DNA from: Microthrixaceae bacterium
GTDB lineage: Bacteria > Actinomycetota > Acidimicrobiia > Acidimicrobiales > Poriferisodalaceae
Length of the DNA: 64,000 nt
Direction: 5' to 3'
NCBI GenBank assembly: GCA_011523825.1
Contig: WTFX01000015.1
Span: 62,001-126,000, forward strand
In this document: positions 50,093 to 57,365 of the stretch, in pieces
Position numbering within the stretch: position 1 is the stretch's first letter
Layout: each line of letters starts with the position of its first letter
Program-made: the position numbers and the translations under genes
The notes under the pieces: model-generated
Seen by the model: only the letters and a program-made list of their open reading frames with translations
Told to the model about the DNA's origin: nothing
Database searches by the model: none

Positions 50093-51372
50093 GCCCCATG
50101 GGCGAACAAGGGGGCACAGTGAGCACGTTTCCGCTGCAGCTCGATATCGACGGCGACACGCTTGCGTCCTGCGTTGCCTGTGGCATGTGCCTGCCGCACT
50201 GCCCGACCTACCGGGTGACCGGTGAGGAATCGGCATCGCCGCGCGGCCGTATCGCGCTGATGCGCGATGTTGCCGAGCGAGGCGAGGCCGACGCTGCGTT
50301 CGTGGAGTTCATGGACGCCTGCATTCAGTGCCGTGGATGCGAGACGGCCTGCCCAGCCGGCGTCCGCTACGGCCACATGATGGAGATCACCCGCGAGGCG
50401 CTGGCAGCGCAGACTCGCTACCAGCCCAGGCTGCGGCGGCTCGCCTACCGCGTACTGGGCATGCCCCGGCTGCTCGGCTTCGGGTCTCGCTTGCTGGGGC
50501 TGTCACAACGGCTCGGCCTGATGCGCGTCTTGAGTCTGCTGGGTCGCGTGCGGCCGTTTCGCCAGCTCGATGCCATGACGGCCTCGCTGCCGCGAGTGCC
50601 AGTGCGCCAGGCACCGCTCACTGCCAGCGGCGACGATGTCTGGCTGTTCACCGGATGCGTCATGGACGCATGGATGCGTGACACCCACCGGGCAGTGCAA
50701 TCCGTGATCGAGGCAACTGGGGCTGGCGTGGCTCTGCCTCCCGCAGGAGCCGCCTGCTGCGGCTCGCTGCACCTTCACGCTGGTTTGGCCTCCGACACCC
50801 GGCGACTGGCGCGCAAGGTGATGGCGGCGCTGCCCGGCGACACTCCGATCCTGATCGACTCGGCCGGCTGCGGCGCCACGATGAAGGAATACGGCCACCT
50901 GCTGGGCACCGAGGAGGCCCGCCGCTTCGCAGCACGCGTGCAGGACGTGCACGAGTGGCTTGCCGCGAGGGTCGACGAGTTGCCGGCGAACGACGCGGTT
51001 GCCCCTGATGCCGGCGGCCCGGGTGCGGGCAGCGGGGCACAACGCCCGCGGATCGCGGTGCAAGATCCGTGCCACCTGCGCCACGTGCAGCAGGCGCACC
51101 TGCCGGTGCGAACGGTGCTGAGCCGATTCTTCGACGTTGTCGAGCTGGATGACGACGGCTTGTGCTGCGGTGCCGGCGGCGCCTATTCCCAGCAGCACCC
51201 CGATGTTGCGGCAGCCGTGCGGGAGCGCAAGGTGGCCGCCATCGAGCGCACCGGCACGAGCGTCGTGGCCAGTGCAAACCCTGGATGCACCTTGCACCTG
51301 CGAGCAGTGGGCCTCGATGTCCGTCACCCGCTGGAGATCGTGGCCGAGCACCTGAAGGGCGCCGGGGACTGA
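50089..51372 (+). CDS. glcF: Glycolate oxidase iron-sulfur subunit GlcF
   Basis: A 427-residue iron-sulfur protein: two 4Fe-4S motifs CVACGMCLPHCPTY and CIQCRGCETACPAG, then two CCG-type domains (CCGSLHLHAG with DSAGCG, and CCGAGGAYS with NPGC). This is the GlcF/HdrD-like layout and passes electrons from the FAD subunits to the quinone or cytochrome. GTG 50089 overlaps the glcE stop by four bases; ATG 50098 and GTG 50119 are alternatives. It precedes a small helical protein gene by four bases. Confidence 0.9.
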   Translation: MSPMGEQGGTVSTFPLQLDIDGDTLASCVACGMCLPHCPTYRVTGEESASPRGRIALMRDVAERGEADAAFVEFMDACIQCRGCETACPAGVRYGHMMEITREALAAQTRYQPRLRRLAYRVLGMPRLLGFGSRLLGLSQRLGLMRVLSLLGRVRPFRQLDAMTASLPRVPVRQAPLTASGDDVWLFTGCVMDAWMRDTHRAVQSVIEATGAGVALPPAGAACCGSLHLHAGLASDTRRLARKVMAALPGDTPILIDSAGCGATMKEYGHLLGTEEARRFAARVQDVHEWLAARVDELPANDAVAPDAGGPGAGSGAQRPRIAVQDPCHLRHVQQAHLPVRTVLSRFFDVVELDDDGLCCGAGGAYSQQHPDVAAAVRERKVAAIERTGTSVVASANPGCTLHLRAVGLDVRHPLEIVAEHLKGAGD

Positions 51373-51376
51373 CGCC

Positions 51377-51598
51377 ATGCACGACGAGATCACCGAATTG
51401 GCCGATCGGCTCGACGACACGGCCGAGCGGCTGGCCGAGCTGAGCATCGAGCTGCTGCAGGGGGCCCTTGCCGATGCAGACACGAGTGGCGAGCGATCCC
51501 GGCTCGAGCGCAGCGTGACCCGTGCCCGCAGGGCCACGATCAAGGCCGCATCGATCCTGCGGGAGTCCGTGGGCCCGTCAGAGCTGTTCGACGACTAG
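51377..51598 (+). CDS. Small helical protein after glcF
   Basis: A 73-residue protein: HDEITELADRLDDTAERLAEL and RSRLERSVTRARRATIKAAS, entirely predicted helical with heptad-like Leu/Ala/Ile spacing, charged, no Cys. Only four bases separate it from the glcF stop, so it is in the glc operon. I do not recognise the family. It could be an accessory or assembly factor of the glycolate dehydrogenase, by position only. Confidence 0.6.
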   Translation: MHDEITELADRLDDTAERLAELSIELLQGALADADTSGERSRLERSVTRARRATIKAASILRESVGPSELFDD

Positions 51599-51631
51599 AG
51601 GCTCACGAGCGGCCCCGACCGGGCTCGCCGC

Positions 51632-52243
51632 TCAGTAGCCAGCCGAGATCCGGTACAGCTCGCCGATGAGGTCGTCGTACTGCCCGATGGCCAGGGCCAC
51701 GGCGTACGCCGCGCCGACAGCGGCGCCGGCAATGGCGAACGGCAGCCGGTCCAGCATCCGGCCCACCCCGGGTACCGCGTAGGGAGCGATGGCGATGAGC
51801 AGCAGCGGCAACAGGACACCGACCATGTACACCGCCATGAGTGCGAGCGTGCGCGGTCCGGCGGTGGAGGCGTCGTTGAGGATGTCGCCGAGGCGGTCGC
51901 CGACGCAGGGTCGCCACAGCCATCCGGCCAGCGCTCCGCCAACGAGTCCCGCGCCAGTGGCGAGCGGCGATGAGTGGCCAGGCGCCCGCCACGCCGCCAC
52001 ATAGGTGCCGGCGGCGACAATGCCGGCGATCACCACGGCTGCGCCTCGTGCCGCGACCCACCAGTGACCGGCTGCCTGCGCCCAGGCCAGGAACGCTGCA
52101 GCCGCGGTGTAGTACAGCGCCACCGTCAGCCGCGCCCGGCGAGCCACCAGCACCAGCGCCAGCCCCGGCACCAGGGCCGTGAGTGTGCAGGCCCACGTGA
52201 TCACCCTGATGCCCTCGGTGAGGGTGTCGATGAGGGTGCCCAC
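51632..52243 (-). CDS. CcdA-like membrane protein
   Basis: A 203-residue membrane protein with five to six hydrophobic helices: VITWACTLTALVPGLALVLVA first, GGALAGWLWRPCVGDRLGDIL mid-chain, which resembles the CcdA/DsbD PCVG motif, and MAVYMVGVLLPLLLIAIAPYA with a CcdA-type Pro-rich helix. CcdA transfers electrons across the membrane by two Cys; here one Cys is in WRPC and the first pair-mate may be the Cys in TWAC. Not certain. It lies 17 bases after a TlpA-like gene on the same strand; together they may form a split DipZ-like thiol-reducing pair. GTG start. Confidence 0.6.
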   Translation of the reverse strand: MGTLIDTLTEGIRVITWACTLTALVPGLALVLVARRARLTVALYYTAAAAFLAWAQAAGHWWVAARGAAVVIAGIVAAGTYVAAWRAPGHSSPLATGAGLVGGALAGWLWRPCVGDRLGDILNDASTAGPRTLALMAVYMVGVLLPLLLIAIAPYAVPGVGRMLDRLPFAIAGAAVGAAYAVALAIGQYDDLIGELYRISAGY

Positions 52244-52260
52244 GGCCGCCGGCTCGCCGA

Positions 52261-52983
52261 TCAGGCCTCGGCGAGGAGTCGCTCGACGGTTGCGTAGAGC
52301 TCCCGGTAGGTGTGCGCGCCGTCGCCCCGGCGATCGAAGCGGATCTGGTTGTCGCTGTCGATGATGTAGACGCGGGGCCAGTAGCCGGTGGGGCCTTCCT
52401 GCCAGACATGGAAGTTGTACTTGGTTGTGTCGAGAGCGATCGGCCAGACCACGCCGAGCTCGGCCGCAGCCTTGATGATGTTGTCGACATTGGCCTCGTA
52501 CCCGAACTCAGGAGAGTGGACCCCCACCACCTCCACGCCTCGATCCCGGAAGTCGGCATGCAGCTGGCCCAGCGCGTCGAGGGTCTTCTTGCAGTTCCTG
52601 CAGCCGAATGTCCAGAACTGCACCACCGTGATCTCGTTGTCGGCCCGGATCTCCTCAAGCGACATCGCCTCGGTGTTCAGCCAGCCGTCGAGCTTGCTGA
52701 GGGTGAATGCGGTCCCCAGCACCGGGATGGGCTCGAGCGCCTCACTCGTCGTGGTCGTCGGTGCCGGAGCAGCCGTCGTTGCTGTTGCACGCGGGGCCGC
52801 CTCCACCGCCGCAGTCGTCGCGAGCGCGTCGCCCGGCTCGGCCTGCGTGGCAGCGGTCGGCGTGCTTGCGGTCTCTGTGATGCCCGGCTCATCGTCAGGA
52901 CCGCTGACAGCCGTCCAGACGATGAGCGCGACACCCACGAGCAGGACACCAGCTGCGACAGAGCGCGAGAGCGATGACTTCAT
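52261..52983 (-). CDS. TlpA/DipZ-like thioredoxin-domain protein, membrane-anchored
   Basis: A 240-residue exported protein: N-terminal signal anchor (about 5-26, VAAGVLLVGVALIVWTAVSG), a Thr/Ala-rich linker (about 30-95), and a thioredoxin domain with VVQFWTFGCRNCKKTLDALG (active CxxC), VEVVGVHSPEFGYEANVDN and YWPRVYIIDSDNQIRFDRRG. The FWTFxCxNC and VVGVHSPEF elements match the C-terminal domain of DipZ/CcdA-fused proteins more than TlpA or ResA. ATG 52983. It likely maintains thiols of exported proteins or cytochrome c assembly. Confidence 0.85.
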   Translation of the reverse strand: MKSSLSRSVAAGVLLVGVALIVWTAVSGPDDEPGITETASTPTAATQAEPGDALATTAAVEAAPRATATTAAPAPTTTTSEALEPIPVLGTAFTLSKLDGWLNTEAMSLEEIRADNEITVVQFWTFGCRNCKKTLDALGQLHADFRDRGVEVVGVHSPEFGYEANVDNIIKAAAELGVVWPIALDTTKYNFHVWQEGPTGYWPRVYIIDSDNQIRFDRRGDGAHTYRELYATVERLLAEA

Positions 52984-53012
52984 CTGAGGCGCAGCGTACG
53001 CCCCACCCATTT

Positions 53013-53063
53013 GTCGCTAGACGCGACTGCTGTGTCCGATGCGCAGTCGCTAGACGCGACTGC
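53013..53063. repeat. Duplicated hairpin at the fbiC 3' end
   Basis: GTCGCTAGACGCGACTGC occurs at 53013-53030 and 53046-53063 (33-base offset). Each copy carries an inverted repeat GTCGC-TAGAC-GCGAC. The second copy holds the fbiC stop codon (53050-53052). Possibly tandem terminator hairpins; there is no T tract. Confidence 0.65.
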
Positions 53064-55596
53064 CGAGCGATTCGAGCGGGATGAGCTTGCGATCGGTGGC
53101 GTTGTCGGTCGGGCGCAGCACACGGCTGCGGACCTCGGGAGCGCCGTCGGCGTTCTGGTAGCCGGTGAGCCGCTGGCGGGTGCGCCGACCCATGGGCTCC
53201 GCAAGGTCGCGGAAGTCCTGCTCGGTGAGGCCCTGGCCGTGCTGGGCGCCCGCGGCGCGCGAGATGTTCTCGTCCATCAGCGTCCCGCCCAGGTCGTTGG
53301 CACCCGCCCGCAGGATCTGCTGCGCTCCGGGCGGACCGATCTTCACCCACGACACCTGCACGTTGTCGATGAGCCCCCGGTAGGCGATGCGGGGCACGGC
53401 GTGCATCAGCAGCGTCTCGCGGAACGTCGGGCCCCGACGGGCTCCCTTGCGCAGGTAGATGGGGCTGGCCATGTGCACGAACGGCAGCGGGACCCATTCG
53501 GTGAACCCGCCTGTTCGTTTCTGCAGCTCGCGGGTGGCCACGATGTGGTTCGCCCAGCTCTCCGGCTGCTCGATCGATCCGAACATGATGGTGATGTTCG
53601 AATGCAGGCCCACGGCGTGCGCCGCTTCGTGGCACTCGAGCCACTCGGCGGTGTTGATCTTGTCGGGGCACAGCACCGCCCGCACCGAATCGTCAAGGAT
53701 CTCCGCCGCGGTGCCCGGCAGCGATTTCAGCCCCGCTTCCTTCAACCGCATGAGGTAATCGACGAGCGACTCGTCGAGCCGCTTGGCGCCCTCGATGACC
53801 TCGAGGGCCGTGAACCCGTGCAGGTGTATGTCGGGCACGACATCGTGGATGGCCCGGCAGACATCGATGTAGTAGTCGCCGTCGAAGCTGGGGTGGATGC
53901 CGCCCTGGAGGGTCACCTCGGTGGCGCCCAGCTCGGCGGCCTCGATCACCCGCTCCTGGATGTCGGCCAGTGTCAGCATGTAGGGCGTGCCCCGCAGATT
54001 CAGCGACAGGGGCCCCTTGGAGAAACCGCAGAACTTGCACTTGAACGTGCAGACGTTCGTGTAGTTGATGTTGCGGTTGTGCACCCAGGTCACGATGTCG
54101 CCCACGGCCTCGCGACGCAGCTCGTCGGCCACCTCGCCGATGGCGACCACCTCGGGACCGCGTGCGGAGAACAGCGTGACGATCTCCTCGTGGCCGACCT
54201 GCTGGCCGGCCATCACGCCGTCGAGAACTTCCCGCACGGCCCCGCGGGCGTACGAGCGGCCGTCCATGATGTTCATGGGCAGGTGACCGGCGCCGCCTGA
54301 GTACCACTGGGTGGAGTTCTCGTCCGCGACCAGCACATCTGCACCGGAGCCGGCGTCGAGATTTTCCATCGTCCGCTCGGGCATCTGGCTGCCGGGGTCG
54401 TCACGGCCGAGGCCCTCGGCATCGGAGCGGTCCATTACCGGGAAACGATTGGTCTCGGCCAGCCAGCGCTCGGGCTGCAGCACGAACTCCGGATAGATCG
54501 TGAGCCGGGGCGCGAGCGTGAACTCGCGTCCCTCGGTGACTTCCCGCAGGCGATCGAGTGCCGGCCACGGACGCTCGGGGTTGACATGGTCGGCAGTGAT
54601 CGGCGAGACGCCTCCCCAGTCGTCGATGCCGCAATCGAGCAGCCCGCCGAAGTCCTCCGTGAGGTTCGGCGGGGCCTGCAGGTGGATGTCGGCGGGCAGG
54701 ATCAGCCGTGCCAGCGCGATGGCCTGCGCGTACTCGTCCGGCGGGCACGCGGGCATGTTGTGCATCGACGTGCCCGCCTTGGGCAGGAAGTTCTGCACGA
54801 TCACTTCCTGGATGTGGCCCCAGCGAGCATGGTTCGCTGCGATGGCCTCGAGCGCTGCCAGCCGGTCGGCGAGCGACTCGCCGATGCCCACGAGGATCCC
54901 TGTGGTGTAGGGGATGGCGAGTTCGCCGGCGGCTTCGAGCGTGGCCAGCCGTCGAGCCGGTTCCTTGTCCGGCGACCCCCGGTGGCAGTCGAGCTGCGGA
55001 TTCAGCGACTCCAGCATCATCCCCTGGCTGGGCGACACGTCGCGCAGCGCCGCCAGCTCGCTCGCGGTCATGGCGCCCGGGTTGGCATGGGGGAGCAGCC
55101 CGGTTTCGTCGCGCACGAGACGGCACATCTCGACCAGGTAGTGGACGGTGGAATCCCAGCCGTGCTCTGCCAGCCAGTCAGCCGCTGCGGGGTAGCGCAG
55201 CTCGGGGCGCTCGCCCAAGGTGAACAGGGCCTCGTGGCAACCCGCCCGGGCGCCGCTGGCAGCGATCTCCAGCACCTGCTCCGGCGTCAAGTACGGCGAG
55301 TCGAGCCGGGCGGGGGGCTGAGCGAACGTGCAATAGCCGCACTTGTCGCGGCACAGCATGGTCAGCGGGATGAACACCTTCGGGCTGTAGGTGACGCGCG
55401 TTCCGAAAGCACGGTCGCGCACTTCGGCGGCGCGCTCGGCCAGCTCGGCCAGCGGCAGGGCGGCGAGCGCCAAGGATGCCGCCGTCGGCTGTGGCGCCAC
55501 GGCGGTGCCGTTGGTGGGCGCGCCGTTGGCCGCCGGGTCATTGGCCGGATCGGCTGATGCGCCCTCGGCGCGGTGCGACGGTTCCATGATGGTCAC
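53050..55596 (-). CDS. fbiC: FO synthase, fused CofG/CofH (7,8-didemethyl-8-hydroxy-5-deazariboflavin synthase)
   Basis: An 848-residue double radical-SAM protein. The CofG half has LCRDKCGYCTFAQPP (CxxxCxxC), PYTTGILVGIGES and HIQEVIVQNF; the CofH half has CTFKCKFCGFSKGP (CxxxCxxC), TEVTLQGGIHPSFDGDYYID and EWVPLPFVHM. The fused form is typical of actinobacteria. Makes the F420 chromophore FO from tyrosine and a ribityl uracil. GTG 55596 overlaps the HxlR stop (GTGA), and a strong GGAGGGG lies just upstream. The coenzyme would serve the DDN-like reductase (61077) and perhaps the LLM enzyme. The 3' end has a duplicated hairpin. Confidence 0.95.
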   Translation of the reverse strand: MTIMEPSHRAEGASADPANDPAANGAPTNGTAVAPQPTAASLALAALPLAELAERAAEVRDRAFGTRVTYSPKVFIPLTMLCRDKCGYCTFAQPPARLDSPYLTPEQVLEIAASGARAGCHEALFTLGERPELRYPAAADWLAEHGWDSTVHYLVEMCRLVRDETGLLPHANPGAMTASELAALRDVSPSQGMMLESLNPQLDCHRGSPDKEPARRLATLEAAGELAIPYTTGILVGIGESLADRLAALEAIAANHARWGHIQEVIVQNFLPKAGTSMHNMPACPPDEYAQAIALARLILPADIHLQAPPNLTEDFGGLLDCGIDDWGGVSPITADHVNPERPWPALDRLREVTEGREFTLAPRLTIYPEFVLQPERWLAETNRFPVMDRSDAEGLGRDDPGSQMPERTMENLDAGSGADVLVADENSTQWYSGGAGHLPMNIMDGRSYARGAVREVLDGVMAGQQVGHEEIVTLFSARGPEVVAIGEVADELRREAVGDIVTWVHNRNINYTNVCTFKCKFCGFSKGPLSLNLRGTPYMLTLADIQERVIEAAELGATEVTLQGGIHPSFDGDYYIDVCRAIHDVVPDIHLHGFTALEVIEGAKRLDESLVDYLMRLKEAGLKSLPGTAAEILDDSVRAVLCPDKINTAEWLECHEAAHAVGLHSNITIMFGSIEQPESWANHIVATRELQKRTGGFTEWVPLPFVHMASPIYLRKGARRGPTFRETLLMHAVPRIAYRGLIDNVQVSWVKIGPPGAQQILRAGANDLGGTLMDENISRAAGAQHGQGLTEQDFRDLAEPMGRRTRQRLTGYQNADGAPEVRSRVLRPTDNATDRKLIPLESLGSRV

Positions 55597-56129
55597 AGGG
55601 CCCCTCCGTTCGTGGGCTGCTGTTGGAAGGCTGGGGACGTGCCGGCAGCGACGAGTTCGCCGCTAGGCGGACGAGTGGGCGACGTGTCGCCGTGGCCGGA
55701 CAGGCTGCGAATGCGTGTGGGGCTGACGGGCTCGTCGCACTCGGGGCAACGGGTGGCGATCTCCAGCGGCGTGCCGCAGTCGGCATGCACCAGGACGGTC
55801 GGCGCGTCGCCGTCGTGGCACCAGCGGTCACCCCAGGCCATCAGCGCGAGCAGGCTGTTCGACAGGTCGAGGCCCTTGGGAGTCAAGACGTAGTCGTAGC
55901 GGACGGGCCGATGCTGGTACGGCACCTTGGACACCACGCCGGCGTCGGTCAGGCGACTGAGCCGATCGGCGAGCATGTTGCGCGCGATGCCCAAGTCATG
56001 CTGCATGGCGCTGAACCGGCGCACGCCGCGGAACAGGTCACGCAGGATGAGCAGCGTCCAGCGATCGCCCACGATGTCGAGGGTTGCCTGGATGGAGCAG
56101 CTGGACTGGCCCGTCGTAGTGGACTTCAC
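55593..56129 (-). CDS. HxlR-family transcriptional regulator
   Basis: A 178-residue winged-helix protein: CSIQATLDIVGDRWTLLILRDLF (HxlR signature), RRFSAMQHDLGIARNMLADRLSRL (recognition helix), and HRPVRYDYVLTPKGLDL (wing). A C-terminal zinc-ribbon-like tail has CGTPLEIATRCPECDEP (two CxxC-like pairs). GTG 56129. Its stop overlaps the fbiC start, so the two are translationally coupled, unusual for a regulator with F420 synthesis. It may respond to a redox or quinone signal and regulate its own operon. The 68-base gap upstream (56130-56197) could hold its operator, with a short inverted region CAGTTTCGGTTTGCAACTG at 56150-56168. Confidence 0.87.
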   Translation of the reverse strand: MKSTTTGQSSCSIQATLDIVGDRWTLLILRDLFRGVRRFSAMQHDLGIARNMLADRLSRLTDAGVVSKVPYQHRPVRYDYVLTPKGLDLSNSLLALMAWGDRWCHDGDAPTVLVHADCGTPLEIATRCPECDEPVSPTRIRSLSGHGDTSPTRPPSGELVAAGTSPAFQQQPTNGGAL

Positions 56130-56197
56130 GGCCGCGCACCCTAGAGGAGTCAGTTTCGGTTTGCAACTGACTCAGCCAGCAAACTCCGGGCGAGTCG

Positions 56198-57331
56198 TCA
56201 GACGAGCGAGTCAGCTTTCGTCTGCAGCGACACCAGCAGCTCATCGAAGCTCTTGGTGAAGGCTGCGACGCCTTGCGCCTCAAGCGTGTCGGCGACGCCG
56301 TCGAGGTCAATGCCGTGCGCCTGGACGGCATCGAGCACGTAGTTGGCCGCGACCTGGTCGGCGTCGACGGTGCGACGCAGTTTTCCGTGGTCGCAAAAGG
56401 CGGCCAGGGTGTCGTCGGGCATGGTGTTGACGGTGTGTGGGCCGATGAGCTCGTCGACATACAGCGTGTCGGGATAGGCCGGGTTCTTCGTGCTGGTCGA
56501 TGCCCACAGCGGGCGCTGCACCTGGGCCCCAAGCGCTGCGAGGCGTTCCCAGCGGGGCCCGCTGAAGATCTCGCCGAAGCGACCGTAGGCGGCTTGGGCT
56601 TGTGCCACGGCGGTGCGCCCCCGCAAGCCCAGTGCGCTGGGGGTGCCCACCGCATCGAGCCGGTGGTCGACCTCGGTGTCGGTGCGGCTCACGAAGAACG
56701 AGGCCACGCTGGCCACGCCTGACAGGTCGGCGACACCGGCGGCGACCCGATCCTCGAGACCCTTCAGGTAGGACTCAGCAACTTGCTCGTAGCGGGCCAC
56801 CGAGAAGATGAGCGTCACGTTGATGCTGCGACCCTCGGCGATCATCTGGCGAATGGCGCCGAGACCCTCGAGGGTGCCGGGGATCTTCACCATCAGGTTC
56901 GGTCGTGCGATGGCTTCGTGCAGCTCCCGGGCCGCTTCGGTGGTAGCCGCCTCGTCGTGCGCGAGCGACGGGTCCACCTCGACCGACACGAACCCGTCGG
57001 TGCCGCCCGACGTCCCATGCACCCCTTCGAGCGCCTGCAGGGCGCCCCGGATATCGCTGGTGACCAGTTGCCAATACGCGTCGTCGACCGACGTGCCGCC
57101 GCACACGAGGTCGCCGAACTGCTCGTCATAGTCGGGCGACGACTCGATGGCCTTCTGGAAGATCGACGGGTTCGACGTGAGGCCGCGGATGCCTCGTTCG
57201 ACCCAGGCATCCAGCTCGCCGCCGGTGATCCAGCCCCGGCGGAGATTGTCGAGCCACGGGCTCTGCCCGCACTCGGAATACAGCCCTTCCAGGCGCCCGT
57301 TGGTCGTGCTGCCGTTGCCGCCGTCGGTCAT
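56198..57331 (-). CDS. tal: Transaldolase
   Basis: A 377-residue transaldolase of the actinobacterial long type: WLDNLRRGWITGGELD, GIRGLTSNPSIFQKAIESS, SVEVDPSLAHDE (Asp in the barrel), NLMVKIPGTLEGL (Schiff-base Lys), NVTLIFSVARYEQV, and RPLWASTSTKNPAYPDTLYVDEL. ATG 57331. It transfers dihydroxyacetone in the pentose phosphate pathway. The transketolase gene is 34 bases upstream on the same strand. Confidence 0.93.
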   Translation of the reverse strand: MTDGGNGSTTNGRLEGLYSECGQSPWLDNLRRGWITGGELDAWVERGIRGLTSNPSIFQKAIESSPDYDEQFGDLVCGGTSVDDAYWQLVTSDIRGALQALEGVHGTSGGTDGFVSVEVDPSLAHDEAATTEAARELHEAIARPNLMVKIPGTLEGLGAIRQMIAEGRSINVTLIFSVARYEQVAESYLKGLEDRVAAGVADLSGVASVASFFVSRTDTEVDHRLDAVGTPSALGLRGRTAVAQAQAAYGRFGEIFSGPRWERLAALGAQVQRPLWASTSTKNPAYPDTLYVDELIGPHTVNTMPDDTLAAFCDHGKLRRTVDADQVAANYVLDAVQAHGIDLDGVADTLEAQGVAAFTKSFDELLVSLQTKADSLV

Positions 57332-57365
57332 GGAGATCTTCCCGTGCGCGTTCCTGCTGCTGTGT

